Below, piece by piece: positions 35,156-46,315 of a stretch of DNA of 64,000 nucleotides. The notes below the pieces were generated by a model. That model made no database searches. It was not told the origin of the DNA and saw only the letters and a list, made by a program, of their open reading frames with translations. Position numbers and translations under genes: made by a program. Position 1 is the first letter of the stretch; each line of letters opens with the position of its first letter. This stretch comes from Sipunculus nudus (Eukaryota > Annelida > Sipuncula > Golfingiida > Sipunculidae), in NCBI GenBank assembly GCA_026874595.1, contig CM049312.1, positions 78,221,429 to 78,285,428 on the forward strand, read 5' to 3'.

Positions 35156-35794
35156 GATAAATATCTGTAATAACCAAAACGACGGTAACCCTTGCAAGAA
35201 AAGGGTAAAAGGTTTGTTAAAACCTTCATGCGCCGGAGAATAACTGGCTTTTTGGTATTAAATCTTAACTGTTGACTACTCTGAATTTTACCAGTGACCT
35301 GAAATAGCAGTAAAAGGGTAACAGGGTCAGCTGTTAGTTCCATAGAGAAAGTTACTGAATAATAACTCATTTCTTAACGGCGTATTTTTTCTTTATTCCA
35401 TATACATCAAATATACAAAATGTATTATTTCTGATGCAGTGGCGTCCTTGTAATTTCTTAAGCTGAAGGAAAACCATAGGTTCCCTGTAATATTAACCTA
35501 CTACAGCATGAAATCAATATATCTTACATTCCTTTTGGTTATGAATGATAAGGAATCTAATTATTTATGTTTTCTCAAACGACTCATCTTGTTAGCAATT
35601 TTCTTTTTATTATGTGTTAATATTAATTTCTCCGGTTGCATTGAATTGTATTGTATTATGTTATCTCATCAGGCGGTCATCTGATGAGCGGTAGTGACTC
35701 AAATCCATCACCTTTATATACTATGCCCTGTTACTTAACATAGAGCACTGTGTGGCCGCGAAAAGACTGCTTTCTCGCAGATCATTTCTACAAA

Positions 35795-35801
<7 letters not shown>

Positions 35802-35846
<45 letters not shown>

Positions 35847-35873
35847 AAAGCACACCACACACCCACATATACA

Positions 35874-35936
<63 letters not shown>
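35802..35936. repeat. TA and GA microsatellites
   Basis: Two (TA)n blocks (about 35802-35845 and 35880-35919) followed by a GA run, in the P450 copy 1 upstream region. Confidence 0.85.
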
Positions 35937-35938
<2 letters not shown>

Positions 35939-36539
35939 GAGCAAGAATCAGCCAAGAATTTCAATATTCTTGTAACATTTTAATATTCAAAACAAAACAG
36001 ACAGCGCCACAGCATAAATGAAAGTGAGAATGAATGAAATAAATGTTATTTGTTTGGATGCATGATTAGATCCTTATCACTAATTTCTTCGTTACATCAT
36101 AACAGATTCGGAAATTACATCCCCGGTTTGGTTATTCTATTTATAAATTGTTGCAGATGAAAATGTGCAGTAATGAAACTTATCTGAAATTTTCATGCGT
36201 TGAAAATTATTTTCCTACAAACATTTCCATAGCTCCTCGCAGTGAGGCAGATACTCTTTTACTAATGATGAAAGGTTATGCTAAATGTTTAAGATATAAG
36301 AATTTAAAGTATACTTAAACTCTCTATTTATGTACGGGCTCTTTATGAAATGAATAATACCTACAACAACGCATAATGATATAATATATTTCGACTACTC
36401 AAATTGGTTTACCTATCAAAATTATAATTTATCTGATAAAACCAATGCAATATTAGAAATACCTTTCCAGAGACACGTAGAAGCGTGTATCACATGCACA
36501 GCTCCCAGCTTGCTAGTGTTTGGAGTTTTCAGACGGGAG

Positions 36540-36790
36540 TCCCCGGGCGTTCGCCTATCACATTACCAACACGTACATGGCACCAATTACGTCAAACACA
36601 CTCCTTCCTTACATTTAGTGTCCTTGGACACTGATCTTGACCAGTGATCGATGAAATCCCTTATGTACACAGCGGGTAGCCAGGGTCATGTATTATTATG
36701 CCAGGGATAATATTGCATTCCGATCTGATACACTGCGGTATATCACAATGTCTGTCTGGTTTAGACCAGATACTTTATGTATATATGCTA
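36540..36790 (-). promoter_or_regulatory. Conserved upstream block of P450 copy 1
   Basis: It lies 1.4-1.6 kb upstream of the P450 start codon and is similar to three other blocks in the window. Its core is the perfect inverted repeat AGTGTCC-TT-GGACACT at 36617-36632. Regulatory function is inference. Confidence 0.45.
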
Positions 36791-36844
36791 CACATTTCTA
36801 TACACCATAGACCATATATTGAGATGGGGGTTAGCCGAGGCTTT

Positions 36845-36846
<2 letters not shown>

Positions 36847-36891
<45 letters not shown>
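36847..36891. repeat. (TA)n microsatellite
   Basis: About 22 TA units. Confidence 0.9.
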
Positions 36892-36895
<4 letters not shown>

Positions 36896-37523
36896 ACGTT
36901 CGCCGGCTTACAATGCATACCTGTCTGGCCGATTGGCATTTAACAATAAATGCAAATGATCAGGTACAGACAATAACCATGAATTTTGGCGGCAATATTT
37001 CAAAACATGTTTTAAACCGACTGTTATAATGATGGAGTGTTCATGAAGAATGTGAAAACACGTTTCTCAGAACCAATAACGCACCATACTCTCTTTCTAA
37101 CAATCTATTTATCTCCATTACAATTCAAGTTTTAAAGCTACAGGTATGAACTTTTTTAGTATACGTTAAAATAAATGAGGCTTTTTGCCTCAGTATTGTG
37201 GGCATGCGTTCATCCCCGTTTTTGTGTGTTTGCGTGCTTGTTTGTTAGTGTGTTTGTTCACAGTTCGCGCAATAATGAACGGAATCTCATGAAATTTTCA
37301 GGGCAATGAAGAATCGATTAGATTTTGGTGTGGGTCTGACTCTTGATTCGGATTGAGAAAGACCGTCTAGGAATATTCACAAATCTGGAGTCACATATGC
37401 ACGTCTGAACATGGAAATATGGGCCGAATGAGTGTAAACAAACACTTTTGGGGCATCTATGAATTTAGGGAATATGTGCCAAAATGTGAATGAATACACA
37501 GGTTGCGGAGCACCCCTCGTTAA

Positions 37524-39260
37524 GGCCCTGTCACACATTCCTTGTTTTGGCTCCCGGTTTGCTCCGGCGCATCCCGGTGCTCCTCTTCTACGGTTGACCA
37601 CGGTTTTGACTCTAATACCGGGATGATTTCTGTACTGACGGTACTTCTAAGTTTTCAGTAGGGTTCTCCTACGGGCTATTTACGGTACCAGTAGGGTTAT
37701 AGTACGTTTTATGCCGATTAACCATGTTTAACTACGGCCTCAAATGGTGGCCAATAGGTCGCCAGTACGGTCATCCGGGCTCTGGCAGGGCGCCAGTTCG
37801 GCATGAGTAGGTTTAATTTCGGTTTACTAGGGTTAACTACGGCGCTTATACCGGCGCCCGCACGGCTTACCCCGAGGCCCGCACGACGCCTATGAGAATC
37901 ATGCATTTGTCATTTCTATGCAGTTTCGACGTTTGAGCAGTTTAAAATACTTAATTAGATATTCACAATACCGTAAAGGAAACCCAGGAATGTAGCTCCC
38001 AAGAATCAATCCCAGGAAGGGAATCAGTCTAAGATCTAACCATAAGTATGAAACAAAGAGAAGAAATAGTCTCAGTGCCTCAAAGACAAAACAGCAAATA
38101 TATTAAGGCAATGTTGGAATTGAACAAACTTCTAATCAAAAGTTCCTCATCAGCATATAATGAGGCCTACATGGGTCGCTTGTAAAGCAACTGAAGGCCA
38201 AGGGACCAGGAAATTCAGAAATCGCCGCTTATTATTTTACGTTTGAACCGTTACCAGCTGATATAGAGGTTGAATATATTGCTTATTTATGTAATATATG
38301 AATATTATAAATGGATTTTGAAAGTAAATGTAAAAAATGTATAATATAAATAATTATAACAGAAATATAACAGAATGTTATCAAACTTGAATCAGAGCCA
38401 GGTATATGGTGCATAGCCTTGATATGAATGGGTGTTGAAATTCAATTATCACTCATGGACATGGAGGGGGTTTTCCATTGTGTGACAGGAAGAAAAAGTT
38501 AAATTTTTAGAACGGCACAAATCCAGAATTACAACGGTACAATTTCCGTTTAGAACTCCATAAATATAGGTCAACTGCGCGTTGAAATATACTCTAGAAT
38601 AAAAAGAGACAAAGTGTAAAAGGGCCTCATGACCTCATCAGCAAGGTTAATCCATAATACTGGTTAATCAAAAATTGATGCGAAGGATGCTGAGGCTGGT
38701 ATTTATATAATTTTGATAATTTTGTCAATATTTTCCGTCACCAGACTTGGTCTTTCAGTAGCAGACCCTCCTGACATCCTACTGAAATCCTCCTGAACCC
38801 TTGTAAAACGTCGTAAAACGTAGCCAACCGTAGTTCACTCGGGATGTAACCTTAGTAAGCCCTAGAAGGGCCGAGGCGCAGTCGTTCAACCGTGGCCAAA
38901 CCGTACCTAGAATCTACTGGGCCGTACAAGAACCGTGAAAGAAAATTTTGGAAGTGTCCCGGTTAGGGCAAGGTGGAACTGGGGGTCCCGACGGGCCACT
39001 ACGGCCATGGCGGTGGCAATATGATTCTAGCAGGGCTTTGGTAGGGGGCTACTACGATTCTATTTTCACCCCGATTGACCCCGGCAAAGTATTGCACGCA
39101 AAACTCCACCGGGACACGTTGCCGATTGAAGACGGTTGATCAGGATTGACTACGGGCCACTTGGTTCGAGTACGGTCTAACTAGGACTGGCTACGATTAA
39201 CTACGGAGGCCAACCGTAGTGCGACCGGGACGCCAAAACCGGGAATGTATGACTGTAGCC
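37524..39260. mobile_element. PIF/Harbinger-like non-autonomous element 1
   Basis: 1,737 bp. Left end GGCCCTGTCACACATTCC and right end (reversed) GGCTACAGTCATACATTCCC form imperfect inverted repeats of about 38 bp. TAA lies immediately outside both ends (37521-37523 and 39261-39263), matching the 3-bp TWA target duplication of PIF/Harbinger. The interior is rich in CTACGG/CCGTAG words on both strands and has no transposase. Confidence 0.6.
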
Positions 39261-39263
39261 TAA

Positions 39264-40207
39264 AGCTCAGTTCCCACTTTCACGAATTTGACGCCGTATC
39301 GCCACGATGTTGAATTCGAGGCGATTCGTGGACAATCGGCCTGTCGAGTGATAAAAATTCCATCACGACCACAATATTGTACGAAAGGAGTACGATGCCA
39401 GTACGATTGGATACGACAGTGACACGAAGCCAGCACGATATGACACGACACTTTTAAGAATGTTCACGTCTCCGTGACGACGTCTAAGATACTGGTACGC
39501 TATTTCCCCAATTGAATTGCGACTTGTGGACGATACTCCTACGATCATTCAATTTTGCTACGGATTGTTAGATAGCTATATATGTGATATATAGCTATTG
39601 TAATGTCACAAAGAAGACGATAATAGTAAAAGGACACCATAACAACACTTTACTCGACTCCTCCAGATATTTTAATTTAACAAATCGTTAGAGGGTAAGT
39701 GTTCTTACTTCTTAACCTTATTCCTCATTGGTTTGTAAGAAGTTAAAAATCACTAAGAATATAAAAATTTTCCGTTACATTATGATGTCAGTTCTTGATG
39801 ATTCGTCACCAAATTCGTGGCAGTAGGAAGGGGCCTTATGAACATGACTCTCTTTTGAGAGGTTCTTGTGGTAGTCGTATTGTAGTCGGGTTGAAGTCGT
39901 GTCGATGTCATTGTCCTTCATGAGCATTCGTGACATTGTTTTACATCATGAATTTTCAAGAATTATGAAGACTCTCATACGACTTACCAAGAAACTGTTA
40001 CGACTTAGCTGCGACTTGTGACGACAAAGCTTAATTTTTGAACATTTCAAAAATAGCGCCACGAATTCTGAGTGCTCAAGATCTCGCTACGAACATTACC
40101 GAATATTCAAGACATCATCTACGACACTCCCACGACGTCCCTACGAATTTTAATGATGTAAGTTCGTGGCGATTCGGCGTCAAATTCGTGAAAGTGGGGA
40201 CGGGGCT
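39264..40207. mobile_element. PIF/Harbinger-like MITE 2
   Basis: 944 bp with inverted repeats of about 45 bp, almost perfect over CACTTTCACGAATTTGACGC. It is flanked by TAA at 39261-39263 and 40208-40210, so its left target copy is the right target copy of element 1. The interior contains many TACGAC/GTCGTA words and no coding region. Confidence 0.65.
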
Positions 40208-40449
40208 TAAGGACCGCCCAAATGGCAGAGGCCTGCAATCCTGAGAATGCATATTTCTAGAATTCAAATGCTTTCAGAATTTCTGAATGTAGAAAAAAAA
40301 CTAAATGGCATATGTGATGGTATAACATTAAACACAGTGCAAAAGGTTACACTGGTGAACGTGGACATCACTATATAGAAAGATGTTGAATGGCCATGCT
40401 GGTCCATCTCATGGAGATATAGAACAAGAATACACAGAAAAAGTCGGAT

Positions 40450-40521
40450 CACCCCGTATGGGAATCGAACCCATGACCCTCCGATTGCCGGTCGTCTGCT
40501 CTACCACTGAGCTAACAGGGA
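40450..40521 (-). tRNA. tRNA-like gene, unit 1
   Basis: The 72-nt cloverleaf starts TCCCTGTTAGCTCAGTGG (A box). It has a perfect D stem (GCTC/GAGC), a perfect T stem (ATGGG/CCCAT) and a B box GGTTCGATTCC. Six acceptor pairs form and a TTTTT stop lies about 10 nt downstream. The anticodon arm is poor: three pairs and C instead of T at position 33. By position the anticodon would be GGC (Ala), not trusted. It may be a pseudogene or SINE head. Confidence 0.5.
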
Positions 40522-40695
40522 TCACCAACTTCCTCTGTGTATCAGCACACTTTCATTGGAACCAGCGAAGTGACGTCACTACTGTGACTGGTATTATATG
40601 GTGAACGTGGACATCACTATATAGAAAGATGTTGAATGGCCATGCTGGTCCATCTCATGGAGATATAGAACAAGAATACACAGAAAAAGTCGGAT

Positions 40696-40767
40696 CACCC
40701 CGTATGGGAATCGAACCCATGACCCTCCGATTGCCGGTCGTCTGCTCTACCACTGAGCTAACAGGGA
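40696..40767 (-). tRNA. tRNA-like gene, unit 2
   Basis: Same sequence as unit 1, shifted by 246 bp, with the same flanks and downstream T-run. Confidence 0.5.
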
Positions 40768-41001
40768 TCACCAACTTCCTCTGTGTATCAGCACACTTTC
40801 ATTGGAACCAGCGAAGTGACGTCACTACTGTGACTGGTATTATAAATACTACATATGTCGACACGGCGACTTTGCATGTAGCAGTGATAAACTGATGGCC
40901 TTTTTATGGTGTGCATCAAATATTATATAGAAAGATGTTGAATGGCCATGCTGGTCCATCTCATGGAGATATAGAACAAGAATACACAGAAAAAGTCGGA
41001 T

Positions 41002-41073
41002 CACCCCGTATGGGAATCGAACCCATGACCCTCCGATTGCCGGTCGTCTGCTCTACCACTGAGCTAACAGGGA
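41002..41073 (-). tRNA. tRNA-like gene, unit 3
   Basis: Same tRNA-like body, lying in the left arm of the palindrome. Confidence 0.5.
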
Positions 41074-41244
41074 TCACCAACTTCCTCTGTGTATCAGCAC
41101 ACTTTCATTGGAACCAGCGAAGTGACGTCACTACTTTGCATGTCGCCGTGTCGACATATGTAGTATTTATAATACCAGTCACAGTAGTGACGTCACTTCG
41201 CTGGTTCCAATGAAAGTGTGCTGATACACAGAGGAAGTTAGTGA

Positions 41245-41316
41245 TCCCTGTTAGCTCAGTGGTAGAGCAGACGACCGGCAATCGGAGGGTCATGGGTTCG
41301 ATTCCCATACGGGGTG
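41245..41316 (+). tRNA. tRNA-like gene, unit 4 (inverted)
   Basis: Same tRNA-like body on the plus strand in the right arm of the palindrome. A GTGACGTCAC palindrome lies 49 bp upstream and a TTTTT run follows. Confidence 0.5.
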
Positions 41317-41867
41317 ATCCGACTTTTTCTGTGTATTCTTGTTCTATATCTCTGTAGACATCACTGCTAGCCAATTTGACGTAAACGATCCATTCCAAGT
41401 GAACTTCAACTGGTTAACGTGATGGGGTCAGTGTCGGGCCAAGGCTACATAGTCTGGTGTTCAGGGGTCCCCAGGCATACTCTTTCCCAGGGTCCCTTTA
41501 AAAGGAAATTTTAGAACTGGTCTAGCAGACATCTAAACTTTCCCCTTGAACATATATTGAGGCCATAAGGTCTCGTATTCAAAGCAACCTAGGGACAAGG
41601 GTTATAAAGGAGAGAGGCCTTTAGAGTTTGATGTGAATTATGTATTGTTGTGTTCTTTGGATTGTTCGTGAAATAGAAGTTTCTAAGATATGGGGTGGGA
41701 AGCTATAAATTAGGGGCTGTGTTTAGAGCATATGACGGAGAGAGAGAGAGAGCGAGAAAGAAATATTTTCATAGACTTTTCACCCTGCATAGTGTTACAG
41801 AATCTGATTTTGTTTTATCTCCATAACAAAATTTATGCTCGTCACGACTACGTGATCTGTTGTTCCG

Positions 41868-41868
41868 T

Positions 41869-41914
<46 letters not shown>

Positions 41915-41960
41915 TAATATATATTATATATATATATAATATAATATATATATATAATAT
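41868..41960. repeat. (TA)n microsatellite
   Basis: TA runs interrupted by ATAATATA units, next to CCGTAACAA. Confidence 0.85.
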
Positions 41961-42309
41961 ACATGCTTGTCTTGTAAATCATATGAATTCTGTTTATTCT
42001 TATGTGTTCTATATTATTCTTTATTTCATCATATATTCCATAAATCCTATATTTGTCTATCATGTTTTATAAAATCATTTATGTTTGGTAAATAGAGCGA
42101 AATGATAGTAATAATGCATAATACTGCAAAGCTGTCATCTATGCAATAGGCATTCCAGGAGTCATTGCCAGACTTGCATCCCTCGGCTTTTAAGCAGAGT
42201 GGACCAGGCAGAATACTAGTCAACCTATCCAAGCCCCTCACAGGAAGTTTGTGGTGTTATCCGAGCTACTAAGAAAGGTTTAGTTACAAAGAAGGGTTTT
42301 GAATAGGGT

Positions 42310-42502
42310 TGCTATAGACACGGAGGGTGGGGGGCGTGTTCCCACCTTTCTGAGCCACTACAACCGTTTTTTAATGGTTTCAGACCAATAATTGCTTCCT
42401 GGACCCCTCCTTTCCGGACCTAGGGAGCTTTTTAGGGTTTTGACCTCAGTCCTCCTGTGTTAGACCCTTCCTTTTCCTAAATCCTGGATTCGCCCCTGTG
42501 CT
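42310..42502. mobile_element. MITE remnant shared by both segmental copies
   Basis: The block ending CTGGATTCGCCCCTGTG corresponds to about 60090-60280. Its end resembles the MITE at 14225. Present in both copies, so it predates the duplication. Non-coding. Confidence 0.35.
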
Positions 42503-42644
42503 ATGATTGGAAACATTTGCATTTGCGTTTTAATGCGCGGAGTCGAATTTGTACCCAACCCTGGTTGTTTCATTTGACCATATTAACCCAAGAACGGAGA
42601 CACATACCCCGTCTGAACCAAAAATGTTTATCATGCATTTCATG

Positions 42645-42925
42645 GCAACATCACATCTACCCCCCGGACAACTACGACAGGACATGTTTGTTAAATGTAT
42701 ACACTAAACAGAATATTCTATATATGGAATGAATTATATAAGGGGGGATTTTTGTTCTGGGGCTAATTGTCGGGGGAAGTAGTCTAGAGGGTAATTATCA
42801 GGGGGTAATTGTCACAGGGTATGTTGTCCGGGGGGGGGGGGAGGGGTAGTTGTCTTGGGGTAATTGCCGCGGAATGAAATTGTTCCTGGGGTAGTTTTCC
42901 GGGTGTAGTTGTCCTATAGAGCCAA
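42645..42925. mobile_element. G-rich minisatellite-bearing insertion with 8-bp target duplication
   Basis: 281 bp flanked by ATTTCATG on both sides (42637-42644 and 42926-42933). The matching site in copy 2 (about 60891-60904) is uninterrupted. Most of it (42735-42920) is a degenerate repeat of roughly 20 bp around GGGGTAATTGTC. The word GGACAACTAC is inverted near the two ends. An 8-bp duplication fits hAT-type insertion; class is uncertain. Confidence 0.5.
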
Positions 42926-43104
42926 ATTTCATGCATACAAAATGTAGTACTCTTCATTTGTACGCATGGATTATCCCATGTATACAACACTCTGACATAG
43001 AAAAACAAGAGTTTGATAAAACAATGGATAGATTTAAGCTGAGCAAATAAACGGTGTGCTGGGTCTTAAAAGTTTTACATTTTTTTGTAAATTAGGTAAA
43101 ACAA

Positions 43105-43200
43105 TATAATCGGCTTGTGTTGTGTAGGTAGGGGAAGAGCAAAGGGCTTAAAACCGGGAGATCGAATCCCAGCTCATGAGCTGTGTAACTGTTGATGTTC
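43105..43200 (+). repeat. tRNA-derived SINE relic (B-box region)
   Basis: GATCGAATCCCAGCT resembles a Pol III B box. The copy 2 counterpart is at about 61110-61175, so it is an old insertion. Confidence 0.3.
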
Positions 43201-44989
43201 GGCGGACAGGGTGAGCACTCTGTAGGATTAATAGGGAGGTTGTGCCCCACGGCTGTAGATTATGCACAAACCAGTGTGTCTTTAGGGTATTAATTATGAT
43301 TACGTAATGGGAACGATTACATACCCAGGACCCGCAATGTAATATTCATTGTCTGGTTGATGCATCGATAATCGTGTGCTACAGCATGTCACGTAGTCCA
43401 TATTCAAAACCGAAATAATTTTCTGCAGATGAACATAGTTGGGCCAGCATTCAGAAAATTGGAGCGGTTGCCTCCACACAAAAAAATATACTAACTTCTA
43501 ACTTAAAAAGATGAACCTAACCATTAAGATAACCTCAAAGAATTTTCTCAAAATAGCATATCAAATGTACAATATGTATTTGTATTATTATTTTTTTTAT
43601 AATAGACATTTATAATAACAGTATCTCCTATATTGGCAGAACTGCGAATTCATATTAACTACTGGAAGCGGTATACCAATTATTTAGACGTGCGACCTTT
43701 GACATCGGAGTTTTAGTGTGTACGCAAAATGACAGCCCCTATAAGCGGTTTTGAGAAACGTGGAGAAATAAACCTGTCAGTGCTCGAGCAGGTCAGGGGA
43801 GGTTACACGAATATGCTTTGAGGCAGCATACAGACAAGAATATATCGGTGTAGAGAGATTTTGGTAGCAAGTGTAAGGTATATTGGTAAAGTATAACGCT
43901 TGTTGGACCCAGTCAACTCCTTTAAATTTGCAGTAGGATACTATACAGTACACAACAATTTTGAGAAAATACCACGAAAGGGGCAGAGCAGGCCTCTGTA
44001 TTTTGAAGGCCCTTAGAATCGATTCAGCATCGGTTATTTAACCTTCGATTTAATTCTCGATTCAATTCTTATTTGAGTAGAAAATTTGAGTTTTTTTTTT
44101 AAAAAAGCCATTTGACCAAAATGGATGCAAGAAAATTTGAGCAAATAAAAAATAAAAAAAAATGTATCTCTCCCTCTTTCTGTCCCCGCCATATATATTT
44201 TCTATATAAATGGAGTGGTCCACCAGTGAACGTTTAAAGTAGATTTAGGCCACATACGGGATGAATAGCTTCGACATCGCGAGCTGCTCTGTCAAATTTT
44301 GAGAGCTCACAGAGGACTTCGTGATGTTACATACAAAAATGATGAATTAATGAATCGATGCAGACGTTAATAATCGTAACATTTTATCGAGGGCTTGCAA
44401 TTCAATTCAATGCATTGTTACAGTGAATTTAATTATAATACGTATATCTAATACATTCTAAATTGTTCTCTGTTGTACAATGGTTTTATTTTTTCTTTTA
44501 AAATCTTATATTTTATTGGTTTATATTACATTCTTAGGTGCTTTATTAGTATATTTCATGGCACGAAAGGAAACTCTGGCCTGGATGTAATGCGATCACA
44601 GAACCAATCGATCGATCAGACAATCAGTCAATCAATCAATCAATCAATGACTCGGAAAGTTCAGAATGATGAACTCTAACCAAACTCTGAGTTAGTTTAC
44701 CTATTAGGGAAGCTAAAAGAAACTACCTGTGAAAGTAAAGCAGGGGAGATCGTGTTATGTCAGTACAATATGATCGAATGAACGCAGGTCGCATGTGCCG
44801 TAACGGCTTAATTAGTTGCCAGCTAACAGGTAACACTGAACATAATTATAATTGATAATTACTTGGCGTTGATACTCCTTTGCTTCAGGCAATTATTTTG
44901 TTAATTATATTTTCCAAATTTTTTATAACTACATTTCAATTATTGGAGGTAACTTTCGGCTGCCTATTTTAAATTTCGGAAAAACGATT

Positions 44990-46315
44990 ATTCGGAAATA
45001 TAGAGGTTCTACGGTACATTATATTTCATCTTCAGATCTTCAGCTTACCTTTTTCTCTGCTGGTACCGACTCTCCTCTCGGTAGGAGCCAGTGGACAGGC
45101 AGGCGGGCGTGGTTGCTAAGAAACAAAGTGTCCTTCATCTTGTTGCCTGCTTGGACCACGTGGTATGAGACAGTCTTTGAGTCCTGCTGTGAAAGATATA
45201 AATGCTTTCTTTAGCCAGGTAATGTGACACGTCAGTGTCTATAATATATTGGATTTAAATAATACTGGAACATTACGTAATCTTACAAGAAATTTGACTG
45301 ATAATCAATGCGAATTTACAAAACTTATAAATCATTTGGAATGGATATTTACATTTCCCAAGGGTGTTTATACATGAACACAAACCATATTAATGTCTAA
45401 CAATTTCAATGCACTTAATGCACTCAGCGGTTTTAAGTATATTGTACCGAAAATGAATGTATGGAATAATTTGAACAGTTATTTAAATTTGTATTGAAAT
45501 TGAATATTTATTTCTTTGCTTAAATGCAGAATCTCTATCAAGTCTATTCAAAATGTTGCCCCTTACACAATATGGTATTTAGTAATGAATATTTTTAGCT
45601 ATTTCATAACACCTGGTAAATTAAGTAGTGAATTGTCCTAGGAGCTAGTAAATATATGAAATGTGCCGGAAACAGGGTAGATATATTTTTAATGGACGGT
45701 ATGTTAAATATAACAAAGAGGGCTGGCCATTAGTTCAGATGGTAGAGCCGGTATATTAAAGACTTGCGGCCATCCGGACCAAGTTCGTATCTCGGCGGAC
45801 TTTTTATTTATTTTTTTCCCATATTTGTAATTTTAGTGCATAATAAACATTCCTACCTTTCATGAAGAACAGTGCCATTACACCGACGAGTATAATAATC
45901 AAAAATAGAAATATCATTTCATGTTTCTACACATAAATGAATAATTTACATAATAACGAACATACTTTTTGCATATTTAGCATAATAGTCTGGCCGCCAC
46001 CAGATGACAGCAACGGTCGATAACGCCCAATCTATCCAGTATATTTTTCCAAGTGATTCCAAGAAGACTGAGGCCTGTAGCATGTTCTATATAAGACGCA
46101 TGAACCAGCAAGCAGGCATAATTGAGGACAGCTGACAAACAGACAGATATACTGACAAAGTGAATCGAAGGGGCTAACAGTTGACTAGATCAGGTCATGT
46201 AGAAGACTAAGAGGAAGAAACGGAGCCATGGTTGGTAAAAACTGAAGAGGAAAATAACATTTTGATGTGTTTTTATCACCTTGACCTTTGACCTGTTTAA
46301 ATAGGTAAAATGCAC
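44990..46315. other. Intergenic between segmental copies
   Basis: No gene recognised. Contains a SINE-like block at about 45721-45807 and the first unit of the repeat array resumed at 47406. Confidence 0.4.
45721..45807 (+). repeat. tRNA-derived SINE-like sequence
   Basis: GGCTGGCCATTAGTTCAGATGG (A-box-like) and AAGTTCGTATCTC (degenerate B box) are followed by a T-rich tail. The tRNA fold is too degraded to name. Confidence 0.4.

Larger units (their letters stand above)
40966..41352. repeat. Palindrome with 170-bp arms
   Basis: Arms 40966-41135 and 41183-41352 are reverse complements with one mismatch noticed, separated by 47 bp. The spacer is derived from the sequence following unit 2 (41150-41182 is the reverse complement of about 40833-40865). 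Confidence 0.8.
40353..41400. repeat. Cluster of four tRNA-like repeat units
   Basis: Two direct units with period 246 bp start at 40353 and 40599. A third is at about 40922-41135, and a fourth is inverted at 41183-41398. Units 3 and 4 form a palindrome. Absent from segmental copy 2. Confidence 0.75.
24160..44990. repeat. Segmental duplication, copy 1 (P450 cluster)
   Basis: Matches 48030-63990 in the same order and orientation: relic P450 intron 3 and exon 3, upstream block, intact P450 gene, second upstream block, then non-coding blocks at 42.1-44.9 kb matching 60-63.9 kb. Differences are mostly transposon insertions. Edges are approximate. Confidence 0.8.

Noticed and set aside
40383-41398. 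Repeated ORFs of 73-100 codons across the tRNA-like units as a protein family
   Set aside because: They are read through the tRNA-like body on the wrong strand and repeat only because the DNA repeats.
40353-41400. CRISPR array from the repeated units
   Set aside because: Units are 246 bp with tRNA-like bodies, not short repeats with unique spacers, and the genome is eukaryotic.
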